From Polytrichum commune (lineage: Eukaryota; Streptophyta; Polytrichopsida; Polytrichales; Polytrichaceae): a stretch of 64,000 nucleotides of DNA. The stretch lies in NCBI GenBank assembly GCA_950295325.1, contig OX485807.1:37790440-37854439 (forward strand), written 5' to 3'. Of the stretch, positions 35,142 through 46,598 are shown one piece after another. Under the pieces are notes generated by a model. The model searched no databases. It had not been told where the DNA came from and saw nothing but the letters and a program-made list of their open reading frames with translations. Both the position numbers and the translations under genes were made by a program. How positions within the stretch are numbered: the stretch's first letter is position 1; every line of letters begins with the position of its first letter.

Positions 35142-35364
35142 GTGATCGGGGAGATTTTTGGGCATAATCGGTTGAGATCCTAGTGTTTGCAAGTCCAACC
35201 AGTTACATGTTGACATCCTTTGGTTTTTTGTATATTGATTTGGGGTATGTTTCATAAATTATTCTAAAGTGATCGGTAATTCTTCTAAAGTCTTGAACTT
35301 CAACCAGCTATTTCTCAAACTCGACCGGTTCATCTGTAACTAACTGTTGGTTCTCCCCTATCAT
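35142..35364 (-). mobile_element. ACCGGTT-rich MITE, copy E
   Basis: Same orientation and order as copy D, only 180 bp downstream: GGTGATCGGGGAGATTTTTG at the left and GGTTCTCCCCTATCATAGG at the right. Two ACCGGTT motifs have changed to ACCAGTT/ACCAGCT. No convincing target duplication remains. Confidence 0.9.
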
Positions 35365-35394
35365 AGGATGGGTCTTAAGCGGTTCGTTGTCTTG

Positions 35395-35740
35395 ATCGGA
35401 CCCTTACATTTGATAGGTATGTGGTTCGGTGATGATCGAAGAGCACATGTCATGAGGACATATATGTTTGAAAGAGATTGGACTACGTCTTCAAATATTA
35501 GTAACTACGGTGCAGTTAGCAATGAACACAACTGGGAGGACCTATGCATCCGGTTAAGGAATCAACAAACTTGCACTTATGATAACCGTGATGATGAAAT
35601 TAGAGGAGGTTTGATTTCCGATCCGGTTTTGGGAGATGTTTCATTGTAGGTTCGCTAGTGCAACACAAGTTTTGTTGTGCGAATCTAATTGGTAGAAGTT
35701 GGAGAACATGAAAAACAAACCAAATAACACATGCACACCT
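35395..35740 (+). repeat. Dispersed repeat P, copy 2
   Basis: Homologous to 16899-17260. An open frame of 100 residues (35347-35649) runs through it, with a segment NISNYGAVSNEHNWEDLCIR then NRDDEIRGGLI. The frame looks protein-derived, but I do not recognise the family. Confidence 0.7.
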
Positions 35741-36161
35741 TAACAACAAGCAGCGGGAGTCGGAGTCCGGATCAAATACCAAGGGCCACTTCATACACAA
35801 GATTGAGGGCATGTGACCATTGCACTTCAAGCATCTCTCATTGGTTAAAAAGGTGGAGCCAATCCAAGTTCGTTTCACACTACGCTTGAGGGACTAATAG
35901 AGTAAGTTAATGTAAGATGGATATAAAGTCTACATGGATTCCTACATGGCATCAAACATATTGTGGTTCCATGGTCGCTTGGATTGTTTTCAATACCAAT
36001 CTCTTGGAGGTAGGCCTAACACAAAACCGGGAGACCATGGCACTCTGAAATCTCACAACCATTCATTTATTGTGTTTTAATCTTGGTGTGAGGATCTTGC
36101 ATGAATAGAAATTCGTTGAAATGGCATTTGGGTGAGGGCCCAGTTGCATATGACTTCACAC

Positions 36162-37269
36162 CAGGCCATAAATTTGACACCCTAGCCAAATTTCCAGGGG
36201 ACACCCTGTCCCAAATTTTGGGTGTCCCAAGGACACCCTGCTCCAATTTTTGGGTGTCCTCATAAATTTCTCTTAAAATTTTTTTTTGTCAAAATAGGTA
36301 CAATTTTGAAAAATATATAATATCATTTCAAAATCTCAATTTAAAATCAAAAAAATCACTACATATCATAACTTGCAATGCAAATCAAACCTACAAGCAG
36401 CGGCCTTTCATAGCACACCACTTTACCCATACTTGTTCAAAGTCAATGGCCTCTATGGGGATTTTTGCCATTGCAACTCTCATTTGTGCTTCCAAAGTCT
36501 CTAATACCAAACTACACCGTAAAGTATATTTAATATGATTTTGAGTAGAAAATCCTCTCTCACAAGAAGCTGTACTAGCAGGAATTACAAAAACAGCTTG
36601 CCACAACTTTGTCATATGAGGATATCTTCCAACATAGTCCAAATTGGAAGAATAAACCATCCAAGCTTGGTGCATTTTAAGACCACCACATGAAATATGA
36701 AGTGTATCCAAAAAACCTCGAAGCTCTGATTTTAAACCACGCTCATCAAAAAGATTCCCTCCATTAGTGCAGAAGTGGTCAATGAAACTCTGAAGCCATA
36801 AACGAGCATTTCAATGAAGAAGTGTCAAGTCTGTTGAAAAACAGACAGGGCTAAATAGCTTAGCTGCATTGAAGAGCTTCAAATCAGGAAATCGTTGCTG
36901 CAATGATTCTATCACCTTAACCACATAGGCCTGTGCAATCACCTTGCACCCATGGAGGGTACCATCACCACCAAACTCAATTGCATGAGGCAATGGTGCA
37001 TAATGCAATATATGTGAATGCACCACTCCTGTAGAGTCTTGAAAATGGATCTCACCACCTCTAGAAATGTCCAGAAATTGTGCCACAAATTTGGTATCCG
37101 CTAATAGGCCCTACAAGTACAGGGGACACCCGGAGTTTTTTTTGGGTGTAAAAAGGACACCCTTGTAGGATTTTTGGGTGTCCTCGGGGACACCCTGTTT
37201 GAGATTTGGGTGTCCTAGGACACTCTAGGAAGCAAAATACACCCCCCAGGGTGTCAATTTTATGCCTTG
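36162..37269 (-). mobile_element. hAT element with exact ends and 8-bp target duplication
   Basis: Flanked by perfect CTTCACAC (36154-36161 and 37270-37277). The left end is CAGGCCATAAATTTGACACC; the right end in reverse complement is CAAGGCATAAAATTGACACC. Many GGACACCC/GGGTGTCC repeats lie just inside both ends, as subterminal transposase-binding repeats do in hAT elements. It encloses a broken transposase fragment on the minus strand. Length 1108 bp, so it is internally deleted and non-autonomous. Confidence 0.95.
36391..37086 (-). pseudogene. hAT transposase remnant (C-terminal dimerisation domain)
   Basis: One 232-codon frame interrupted by a single in-frame TGA (36811-36813). The C-terminal part reads FVIPASTASCERGFSTQNHI, then KYTLRCSLVLETLEAQMRVA, the hAT C-terminal dimerisation block (IPxSxASCERGFS). 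The N-terminal part (HILHYAPLPHAIEFGGDGTL ... VIESLQQRFPDLKLFNAAKLF) fits the region just before it in plant ZNF862-like transposases. The BED finger and the DDE catalytic part are missing. The stop could come from CGA by one C-to-T change. Confidence 0.85.
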
Positions 37270-37438
37270 CTTCACACTACACTTGAGGGCCCGTGACCAC
37301 ACTACATGATGTTGGAAATGTCCTAGGATGGCCTTTTGGACACTTCTTTTGGGCTCTCACAATCTTGCGGTCATAGCTCTTCGCTTGAGTGTGAAGCGGC
37401 CATAAGTATTTCCTTAGTTCTCATGTTTGTTCCGTTTA

Positions 37439-38028
37439 GGGAGTTGTTTACACCATGGACCATGAAGTCGTCCCAAGGCCTTGTAAAACATGTGATTGGC
37501 TGTTGAACTCGTCCCGGGACCACTTCGGTCTACACCAAGGGAAATAAAATAAAAGAATGTCAAAGTGACCATGGAGTTTGAGGTCCCCAAAAGACATATT
37601 TGAAGGCCTACATTATCCATTGACACGGTCCAACGGGTTTTGTGGTGGGAGAGGCAAAAGAGGTGCTCTCGTAGTAAAAGGTAGATAGATGCCCATGATA
37701 GAGAAATGATGTTGTAATAAATTTTGAAGGGAAGAGAAGACGAAGACAAGAGAAGACAAGAAAATGGTCAAACTTGAATTTTATTTTCTTTCAAAACTGC
37801 CCTTTTTGGACATATAATTAGAAAACCAACACATCCACTTTTTGGTGCATGATCATTCCCCTTGGCCTACATTCGGTTTACACCTCATGAGGGGCCCCGA
37901 AGGCTTTGTAAACTGATTGTTTTTTTGTGGGTAAATTCGGACCATTGAAGTTGGACCATGGGAAAAGGCCATCATCTTCCAATTCCATGATCCTCCGACG
38001 GTCATGGTCCACGGTGTAAACCGGGCCC
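37439..38028 (-). mobile_element. Harbinger-like MITE with GGGC-TTTACACCATGG ends, copy 2
   Basis: The left end is GGGAGTTGTTTACACCATGG; the right end in reverse complement is GGGCCCGGTTTACACCGTGG. Flanks are TTA on both sides (37436-37438 and 38029-38031). Length 590 bp. Opposite orientation to the copy at 33757, which is otherwise colinear. It lies only 37 bp beyond the MITE at 35783. Confidence 0.9.
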
Positions 38029-38344
38029 TTAGTTAAATGGCCGTAATAAAGTAGTTTCTTTAAATGACATGATGTGAGGGTGGCATTAAAGAGGGGCCCA
38101 GAGGCCTCATTGATGGGCCAGGCACGGTAGTAACTGCCCAGTTAATACCTCCCTGCCTTCATTAAATACCACCTACCCTAGTTGACACCTTCCCCCCACC
38201 CCACATTTCACTCCTCTTTAATTCCCCCCCTCCCCCCCTCCCTCACTCCCTCCCTCCCACACCACCTCTAGTAGTATGCAATCCCATCTCCCTTGTTAAG
38301 GCGCATGGTTTTGGGTCTTAAATGGTTACCGTTTTCCCCATGAG
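38029..38344. other. Intergenic, C-rich low complexity
   Basis: CCCTCC-rich tracts around 38185-38270. No gene seen. Confidence 0.6.
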
Positions 38345-38353
38345 CCCACTCCT

Positions 38354-38631
38354 CGGGTGGGTCTAAATACCCCCATCGAGCGTGGCTCGGAGGCCAGGTT
38401 CAGTGGGGTTCATTTTTCTGGCCCTCCCCGTTTTGGCCCCTTGGAGACTTTTTTGGTTTTTTTTGCTAAATTTGGGTCTTGTGGCCCCAAATTACTCTAG
38501 GAAGCCCCCTATGAGATCAAGTAAGGCCCCACTCAATTAAAAAAATAGGGGGCAGGTTTTACCCCACCCCTACCACCCCCTCCCGAACCTGGCCTCCGAG
38601 CCACACTCGATGGGGGTATTTAGATAGATCC
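38354..38631. mobile_element. Short MULE-type element with about 50-bp inverted ends
   Basis: The left arm contains TCTAAATACCCCCATCGAGC then GTGGCTCGGAGGCCAGGTTC; the right arm is the inverse, with one or two changes. Flanks are a perfect 9-bp duplication CCCACTCCT (38345-38353 and 38632-38640). Length 278 bp, no coding. Confidence 0.88.
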
Positions 38632-38689
38632 CCCACTCCTCCATCAACACGAGACACGCGATTAAGATCGCACGAGATGGTTAGCGAGT

Positions 38690-38950
38690 GGATCGCAACG
38701 CGGCTATGGCCATAGCCGTGTTCGCCATGGGTTTCGGAGCTCGTATGAGTATCTTGTTCATTGTCAAAGTGAAGTTGCTCGTGCTAAGTATACTAGGGTC
38801 ATATAGGTCTTTCTTAGTTATGTTGACTGTTGAATGCATAATGGTTATCGAGTTTTTGGACACGTAGTCCAATTTCATCTCAAATACGTGTCTTTTTGGT
38901 ATCCGGTCTTGAAGCCATGCCAAATCACGTACCACACTCCAATGTAGGTG
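38690..38950 (+). repeat. Dispersed repeat R
   Basis: Homologous to 48760-49020 in the same orientation: GGAGCTCGTATGA, TCATTATCAAAGTGAAG-like, GGTCATATAGGT, GTAGTCCAA, GTGTCTTTTTGG, CATACCAC/CGTACCAC. Shorter relatives are at 17510-17650 (-), 33240-33400 (-) and 49540-49690 (+). Confidence 0.65.
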
Positions 38951-41900
38951 TTTGATTAGCCGAGTACCGAATTAGGCGTGACTACCTTGAAGGCTTGTCT
39001 ATGATACCTCCCCCAGTTGTTGCCTCCCCCAACTTTTGCTTGCCTTCCTCCCCTCACCCACTTGAAGTTCATATATATATATATATATGTATGTATAAAC
39101 AAATATATTGCAACTTGTTATTATAGAGAGGTTCTAGGACAGTTTGGTTTCCTAATGCCTACCAAAGGGATGATAATAAAAACCATGTTTTTTGTGGGCT
39201 AATCATCACATGTTATGTTTATGTGACTAATTTGGGGTCTCTAACCCCACCTTAGTGGTTATCTTGTCTGAAAATTAACAACTTTTAAGCTCCATGATAA
39301 TAGTCAATGTTCCCACTTAAGTTTCTCCCTCCCATTGGTTGCCCTCCTCCTCCTCCTCCTCCTCCTTAGTAGGTGTTGTGAACATTAGATGTTTTAGGAA
39401 GCTTGAGATTTGTGATGTGTGTGTAAACTTATGTATCGTGGTATCTGAAGAAGGTTCCAGTAAAACAAACTTCTGACATGTCGAGGGCTCATTCATTCCA
39501 AACATATCGCACTAGACTAATTCGGAGTCTTTGATACCCATTTGCGGAGTTGATAATTTCGAATAACTCCATCTATAGCCACAGAAAATTTCACTTTGAA
39601 AATTGACCAACAAGATCATTATTTACTACGTTAATGACATCGTATTTCACGTTAAAACCATGGTCTCCATAATGCCTTTGGGATTTATCTACTCAGTGAT
39701 TGTTCAACGAGGGAAACATAAGTCACATATATACAAGACCACAACCTTCTTCTTTTTAGTGAAGCGTGATGCATGATTTCACACGTGATACTATTTCATA
39801 CTTCAACCACTTTAGCGTTCGCCCTCTGCCCTAGAATTATCCTTATTGAGATCCTAGAATCTATGATTTACAAATCTATGAATCTAGACCTTCAATCTAG
39901 ACCTTTGAATACTTCTGGCTTGAGATTTGGTTCAAATTGGGACAATTCCCATCCTTAGAAGGCAAATCGTACAACAAAATTATTTGTAAACGTAAAGCAG
40001 TTGGAACCATGGGTTTAGTCCCATCCTCAAGATTATGAGAACTAACACAAAGTCATCTCAATTTTCTTTATGCATAAATTATCATGCACAAAGTGTGGTG
40101 TCATGGCTATTAAAAACCGGTTTTCCAGCTTGTCCTACTAGGATGGGTGGGCTAAGCTCCTTCTTGCATAGGCTGATCCAGGATGTAAGATAACATGTCC
40201 CATATGCATACCCTATTCTAAATCCTAAAATTTGAGAGGTGAAAAAAAAGTCCCAAAAATTCCACCCAAGTTTTCAATACATTATCAAAGGATATTTTTA
40301 TTTATTAAGAAAGTAAGCAAGGTCGAACAAATACACTAGAAAATGACATGGAGACATTTGTTATGTTGGGATTATAACAATAACAAGATACATGTTACTT
40401 CTAAACCCTAAACCCCCCTCCTTCCCTTTGTAAATCATCCATTTGCATGATGGGAGTGAACAAAAGACACATAGCACACCCGTGAGCATGGACCACTTCT
40501 ACCGGGACACGATGGAGATGATTAATGTGTACAATGTGATAAACAACCGCATGGGATTGAAATCTACATACTCCTTGCATGGTGAAGTAATGTGAAGGAT
40601 GAATTTCCACCCTCAACCTTCTCAATGGAAGGGCTTGCCTCCAAGCTTACGGAACATTTTGGAAAGACTTCATTTAAAATGATTAGTTTTTAAATTAAAA
40701 AATAAAAACAATGTCCCCCTTTGACACCCAATCGTTCATTTTTGAGAGCCACCAACCTTATACAAGTCTTAACGCAAGCCCAAGATTGTGGCCTTGTGAC
40801 GTTACTTAACATTATTGTGTGCCCGAGAACGTACACTATAGTTTTTTTAGTGTTCAACGTTCAATGCATATTTGTATAAATAGAACATGGATCTTAGGCT
40901 AAAGGATATAAGGGATTGGTCCTATGGTACCGTTCTTGCCCTCATTCATGATAGTTATGGACAATTTTGATGTCATACATATATGAAGATCAACCCTTTC
41001 TTTTTTATAAGTAGTAGGTTTGGCTACATGCTACTTTTAGAAGCCGTCGAGGTGGCGAGCTTCAGATTTTTGTGGAGTTTAAGGTGGCTACATTTAGATG
41101 AATCAAAGGGAGTGTTTGGCAAACGCACATAACTTATTTGCCAATTCAGGTGGCGACTTCTAACTGTACATGGGAAGAAATCCAAGCTACATGTATGCTT
41201 TGATAAGGTGAAGAATGACCCCACATGTAATATCATAATTGTCCCCATATTATATTCACAGCCGCCACACACCACAAACTAAGGGGGTAGCTGCCTTTGT
41301 ATTGAAATTGGCTACACCCAAAAAAATGCACTAGCCCCTTCAGCCTCCAGAGGCTTCCAAGTTCGATATGTTTGCAAATGTATGAGAGGATCAACATGCA
41401 CGTATCATACGTTTTAAGCACTTAGCAACATCTTATGCCAACCAAATGTTGCACCGTCCTTCTTAAATGTCAATGTACACCAAAATTAAATCAGTTTGCA
41501 CACGTATAAGATGATTAGCTTTGAAACATTATACATTTGAAGTACCTAATGCATTTATTATACTTATTTGTTTATTTGTTTTTTGAGACAAGTGAAAGAA
41601 AACTATTCCTAATGCATTACTACACCCAAAAGGATTGGACTAACCCACTTAAATAAGAGAATACACCCAAAATGAACATCATTCCTTAAAAAGACCACTC
41701 TTACAAACACGTATACAAGTACAAATAGGCAGGGAGGGAGGTTGGCGCCTTCAAGCACTACCGATGCGTACCACTTCAAAACTTGAAATTTGGTACCCAA
41801 AATTCTTTAACTCCACTACAATCAAAAGGTGGCGCCACTAATCGCCACTACATGAATAAAGAGGCTATGAGGTACATGTTGAGAGAGCAAGAGGGCAGTG

Positions 41901-43390
41901 ACCACATGGGTGGAGAATGGAGGAAAAAGTGGCGACACCGCTCACCCCACCCAACTAAACCCTGGGTGACGTGAGCCCTTGGATGGGAAGATGGGCTCCA
42001 TTCACGGCTGATATTGGACCTTATTGGCTACTCCCACTAATGAAGCTCATAGACAAGCCTTGAATTTTAGGTGACTCTACTCCACCCATGTGAATCTAGT
42101 TGGCGCCATCTCTTTCTTACCCACAAAGTGTGCAGGTGGCAGCTTACGAACCAAAAATTCAATTTCTTAGACACGTGTGTGTAAATCAATGCACTTCACC
42201 GTAGCAAAGTGGATATTAGTAGCCATGACAAAGAAAGAAAGAAAAGGTTAATCAAGATCATGGAATTTTTTTGAAGAATATGCTATTGGAACTTCAAAAG
42301 TGGTATGAAGGTGAATGCAACTATCACGGAGTGTAACTTAGTATGGATAGTGTCATTTCATTGAGTACTTATGATAGTGATATGCAGATTTTGAAAACGA
42401 AGTAGCTAATACAAACCCGACTCGATTGAAGCAAAGTCAAGGACTTAGCACTCATTGAGGACTATGATATTAGGTTTTCATTATGGATGTCCTCACTTCA
42501 CGAATAGATAGTCATTTAGTATTGGTGTAACAAATTTATGAGAGCCCCATATATTATAGCTGAAAATTTTGGGCATTACTCCTAAATGTCCAAATCAACT
42601 CGAGAAGAATATAAAGTTCGTTAGTAAGCCTCGAAGAAGTTTGGGAAACATTCTAAGATATTACCAAGATTAACCAAGATCAGTCTAGCTTAGAGAAAAG
42701 AACGCACTTCTAAGATGTAGTCAAAATTGTGTGGACAAACATCATTGGAAGCATATTAAGATGTCAATCTTCTTGAAATATATCATGTGCCATAAATTAG
42801 ACACTCGACATCCCATCAAGGATGCTATCTTAGATACCTTTGCATACCATTTTTTTTTTCATCCAAAAATTGTCCATCATTTACGTAACTAGTCTTGGTT
42901 ATTTTAAAATTTCACATGCACTATTCAAATCACGTGGACAAGTAATGATGTGTTCGTCAATATGCAACAATTTCGTGTGGGAAAATATGAGACAACGAAC
43001 TCAAATGTTAGGATACTAATCTCGATGGTAATATCGTTGGGCCCAACTGTACTCAACACGAGTTTATACTTAACTTTTAATTACACTTAGAATGAGAAAT
43101 GACAAGCATGCGAAATATGTACTATCATTTTGTCAAGGTTTTTCCAAAAAATAAACCATATAATGATGGAGTATACATTTTTTCCATTTTATATAATCAT
43201 TTTTTAATCTAAAGTCCAAATTTAAGAGTCATCCGCATTTATCATGATGCTAAAGACTACCTTAATGTCTGTGGGTACAGTAGACCCTGGATAGAGAGAC
43301 ACTCAACTCCCAAATGCCCTAAAATTCACTTTGAATAAAATCTCACTACATGTTGTCCACGTTTTCAAGTACATTTCCAAGAACCAATGT
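38951..43390. other. Intergenic, no gene recognised
   Basis: Includes a TA run (39069-39090), a TCC run (about 39346-39366) and the inverted copy of family S (39990-40270, matching 30230-30630). All frames are short and without family features. Confidence 0.6.
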
Positions 43391-43543
43391 CACTATAAGA
43401 AAACGAGCCTTGGGAAATTGTCTTGCATCACAGAAAAATTATCCCACATCGCTAGAAATTTTTGAAAATCTACCTCACAGATGAATTCAAAGAATTCTTT
43501 CATCGATGCAAGATGATTGCCTAGGACTTATATGTTCGTAGTG
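43391..43543. mobile_element. CACTA-type miniature element with TGT duplication
   Basis: Starts CACTATAAG and ends GTAGTG, flanked by TGT on both sides (43388-43390 and 43544-43546). Inner inverted blocks TTGTCTTGCATC and GATGCAAGATGATTGCCTAG are shared with the 22642 element. Length 153 bp. The CACTA terminus and a 3-bp duplication are the marks of the En/Spm superfamily. Confidence 0.8.
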
Positions 43544-43926
43544 TGTCACAAACACCGAACTTCCGCTACGCCCAATTCATGGGTAACCACCAAAAAGCTT
43601 ATTCTAGCCATTAACACCCAAATTGCACGTTATGCCCAAACAACGCCTTCAACACATGCCCACACATGCTATCCACATGCATGAACCAATGCATAAAAGG
43701 ATTTCGTAGAGCCCATTATAACAAAGCCATTCATCAAATAGTACATATACTCCAATCAAACAAACATACAAGATTTTACGCCCTTACTAATGCAAGTGAC
43801 TAGAACTCTCAACCTCAAGACATAATGGTACCATAATGGTCACTAAAATGCATGTGCATCTCCACCCCATGTACATCTTCAACCATATACCCTATGCGTA
43901 ACATGTGGCCCAATGATAGCTGACCA

Positions 43927-44400
43927 TCATTAATCCCAACCCCACCAAATATCAAATGTTATCCAATTCATAGAATTTACATAATGTTGCCACGACAAGT
44001 TCCCCACTACCATCATCATGGAACAATCCAACAAGTATAATCCACTCATCCAAACACTTAGAACCACAAGGTGGAATGTCAATCCCCTCACTACCTTCAT
44101 TGTAGGCGTACAAGGATGCCCATCGATACACAAGCAATCAATACAAGCACTAAAAAACCCCAACATATACCCTTAGATGAATTATTTTAAAAAAAATCAC
44201 AAAACATGTATGCCAAATATCCATAAAATACATCACAAACCTAGAATTCTAAACAAAAGAAAACTCGACAACAAACAAACCGGGGCTGTGTTAACCCACC
44301 ATAGGGAGACAACTCCCGCAAAACCTCACTATGACACACAAAGGAGCCCATCTCCTGAACTGAAGGAAGTAACCTTTAACTTGAAGCGTGATAAAACACG
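43927..44400. repeat. Dispersed repeat T, copy 1
   Basis: Homologous to 50371-50870 in the same orientation (TTGCCA(C/T)GA, CCACTCATCCAAAC, CACCTCACC/CATCACAAACCTAG, AAGAGAAAACTC-like, GGAGACAACTCCCGCAA). On the minus strand, frames carrying EGIDIPPCGSKCLDEWIILV and its shifted partner look like the remains of a protein. The relevant frame changes within each copy. Family unknown. Confidence 0.6.
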
Positions 44401-44882
44401 ACCAAAGTTAAGAATAAATCGATGTTATTTGTTCTATTTTATTCTACGTCGATAGTGTGTCCGCATTCATTCAATCACACCGATGTAACTCGGAAGTGGG
44501 CCTATCTCAGTAACACGATAATTTCTGTTGAGAAATGTAGGTTTGACGCAAACATCATCTCCTCTCACCTCTTTGAAGCAGCGATTCGGGACGAGTGCGA
44601 TCTACATTTGCTTCATACAAATTGCAATCAATCTTTGATGGGTGTATATGCATTCTGCCGCGACGGCACCGAATAATTGTGTCAACAAATAGTGAATCGT
44701 CAACCAAAGGAGTGATTCAAGAGAGATGAGGTGAAGGGCCATCACCACATAATTCTTGTTGTTGTTGTCGTCATTGCAGCATTCCTGCTGCAGCAGCGTT
44801 CCCTTGCGGGCGGCGGGATCGTCAACTCAAAGCCTCCTTCCATCTGCACATGGCCTTCACACGAATCCGTGGAATCTCCTCA
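44401..44882. other. Intergenic leading into a GC-richer island
   Basis: Becomes CpG-richer from about 44740. It includes a GTTGTTGTT run and a CTGCTGCAGCAG palindrome near 44787. No gene recognised. Confidence 0.4.
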
Positions 44883-44891
44883 CTCCTGATG

Positions 44892-45124
44892 AATGATCGG
44901 GGAGAACCAGCAGTTAGTTACAGATGAATTGGTTGAGTTTGAGGAATAACCGGTTGAAGTTCAAGACTGCAGGTTGAAATTACCGATCGTTTTAGAGGAA
45001 TCTATAGAAGAATATACCTCAATTTAATAAAGAAAAACCGGAGGATGTCAACATGTAACCGGTTGGACTTGCAAACACTCGGATCTCAACCAATTAGTAT
45101 GCCCAAAAATCTCTCCGATCACTG
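44892..45124 (+). mobile_element. ACCGGTT-rich MITE, copy F (best-preserved), with perfect 9-bp duplication
   Basis: Flanked by CTCCTGATG on both sides (44883-44891 and 45125-45133). Ends are AATGATCGGGGAGAACC at the left and TCTCTCCGATCACTG at the right, so the terminal inverted repeats are about 14 bp. Length 233 bp. Three ACCGGTT or near-ACCGGTT motifs are spread along it. Nine-base duplications suggest mobilisation by a Mutator-like transposase; no autonomous partner is in the window. Confidence 0.93.
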
Positions 45125-45304
45125 CTCCTGATGCAATTTCTCCGCAACCTTCAGAAGGCGTTCCTCTCCGCCGCATTGATTTTCCCGTTTATTTCTACGC
45201 AGTAATCTTCCAAGCAGCTTCGACTCAATCCCACCATTTTGACTAAAAAATTTCGCAAAATCAATGGCATTTCTTGCCTCGATCGAGTGCCAGCGCGCGC
45301 TCGC
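45125..45304 (-). other. Unidentified gene-like open segment broken off by a MITE
   Basis: A 60-codon open frame on the minus strand lies in a CpG-rich island. It contains RNAIDFAKFFSQNGGIESKL, then LGRLLRRNKRENQCGGEERL, then LKVAEKLHQE. If the MITE and one CTCCTGATG copy are removed, the next codon is TGA, inside a GGAGTGAGG that could also be a weak splice donor. There is no in-frame ATG; a plausible exon would need an upstream acceptor. The charged, helix-forming composition is unlike the surrounding AT-rich repeats. I recognise no family. It could be a real terminal exon, a captured gene fragment or chance. Confidence 0.3.
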
Positions 45305-45836
45305 TCACTCACTCACTTGTTTGTAATCCTTCAACCAAAAGCGGAACTACTGATGGAATTTATCACCTCGCTCGGATCATTACCGAGGCTTCAGTAATTA
45401 AAGTGCCTACGAGTATCACGGCTCGGACGTTGCAGAGCCCCATTGAAGTATGGTAACTTTGTGGGTAGGAGATCGGAGTAAAAAGCAGCGCCCCTGCAAT
45501 AAACACTAATAAATTTTCAGATTAAATACGTCGAGCGGAGTGCTGCAAATTGTGCGACCATTTGTTTGTTTGTTGGTGGGAGGCTCTGTGTCACTCCACA
45601 TGACAGTAAATAAGCCTGTGACCTAGGTCCGCAGAGAATTTAGAGAATTCGTGCATTAGGGTTTCTATGTTCGCTGGGAGTTTGGAGTTCCCTAACTTGG
45701 AACAGGCGTGCTCTGGACAGACACAGGGTTGTCGCAAAATGGACTAAATAACCAGCGAGAGGCAAGTGCATGATGATGATGATGGTGATGATGATGGTGA
45801 TGGGCCACATGAGCAGCAAGCCATCCATCCATCTGC
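45305..45836. other. Intergenic, partly GC-rich
   Basis: Continuation of the GC-richer island to about 45460, then ordinary intergenic DNA with a GATGAT microsatellite (45773-45801). No gene recognised. Confidence 0.4.
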
Positions 45837-45839
45837 TTA

Positions 45840-46190
45840 GGGCTAGTTTACACCATGGACCATGAAGTTGGACCATGGAAGATGGTCTTTTCCCATGGTC
45901 TGACTTCAAGGTCCAACTTCCATGGTCTGATTTCTTAAAAAAAAACAACTTACAAAGCCTTTGGGCCCTCACTAGGTGTAAACCGAATGTGGACCAAGAG
46001 GAATGAATGACCATGCACCAAAAAATGAATGTGATGATTTTTTTTTTAAATACGCCCAGTTTTGAAAATAAAAATAAAATCAAGTCCAACAATTCTTTTG
46101 TCTTCTCTTGTCTTCATATTCTCTTCCCCCAAAAACAAATCATTAAAAATTCATTAGAACAACATTTCTATGCCATGGACAAGTGCGTTA
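45840..46190 (+). mobile_element. Harbinger-like MITE with GGGC-TTTACACCATGG ends, copy 3 (3' truncated)
   Basis: The left end GGGCTAGTTTACACCATGGA follows TTA (45837-45839). The first 300 bp are colinear with the copy at 33757, but the right half and right terminus are missing. Confidence 0.8.
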
Positions 46191-46598
46191 GTATGGAGGA
46201 AAATGTCACGGGATTTTTTTGGGGGAAGGAACGTGTTGGCGCTCCTCAACAACCGTTGGGTTTTGTAATGGTGCTAAACACGTGGGACCTCGCCGGATGC
46301 TTAGAACCTGACAGCCTCCACCGTCACCCTCAACCGCTTCTTGCTATTGGTTTTGGTCTTGTCACAACCTCAGTCCTCGATTGTCAAGCTCACGCTTTTT
46401 CTGAGCATTTTCTAGGGTTTCTTTCATGCAAATTGATGGTGTAGAGTGACTACTTCCTTTGCAATGTTTTCCGTGTGTATTTGGTTTAGGCTTTAGCTTT
46501 CATTGTTTGTCTCCTCTTTGTTGGTTTTGTGATTACAATTCATTTTTGGGATTTTGGGTATGGTCTTGCAAGGTCAGAATTTAGGGTTACAATTTGGC

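Larger units (their letters stand above)
35783..37402. mobile_element. MITE family with GGGCCACTTCACAC termini, copy 2, interrupted by a hAT element
   Basis: The left end GGGCCACTTCATACAC and the right end GTGTGAAGCGGCC correspond to the element at 21671, and the interior is colinear with it (CCAAGTTCG/CTTCACACTACGCTTGAGGGAC, CAAAACCGGGAGACCATG, CACTACATGA). A 1.1-kb hAT element sits exactly inside the TTCACACTACACTTGAGGG block. Without the hAT and one target duplication it is about 500 bp, as in copy 1. Confidence 0.85.

Noticed and set aside
39069-39090. TA run as a regulatory or origin element
   Set aside because: A plain TA microsatellite without supporting context.
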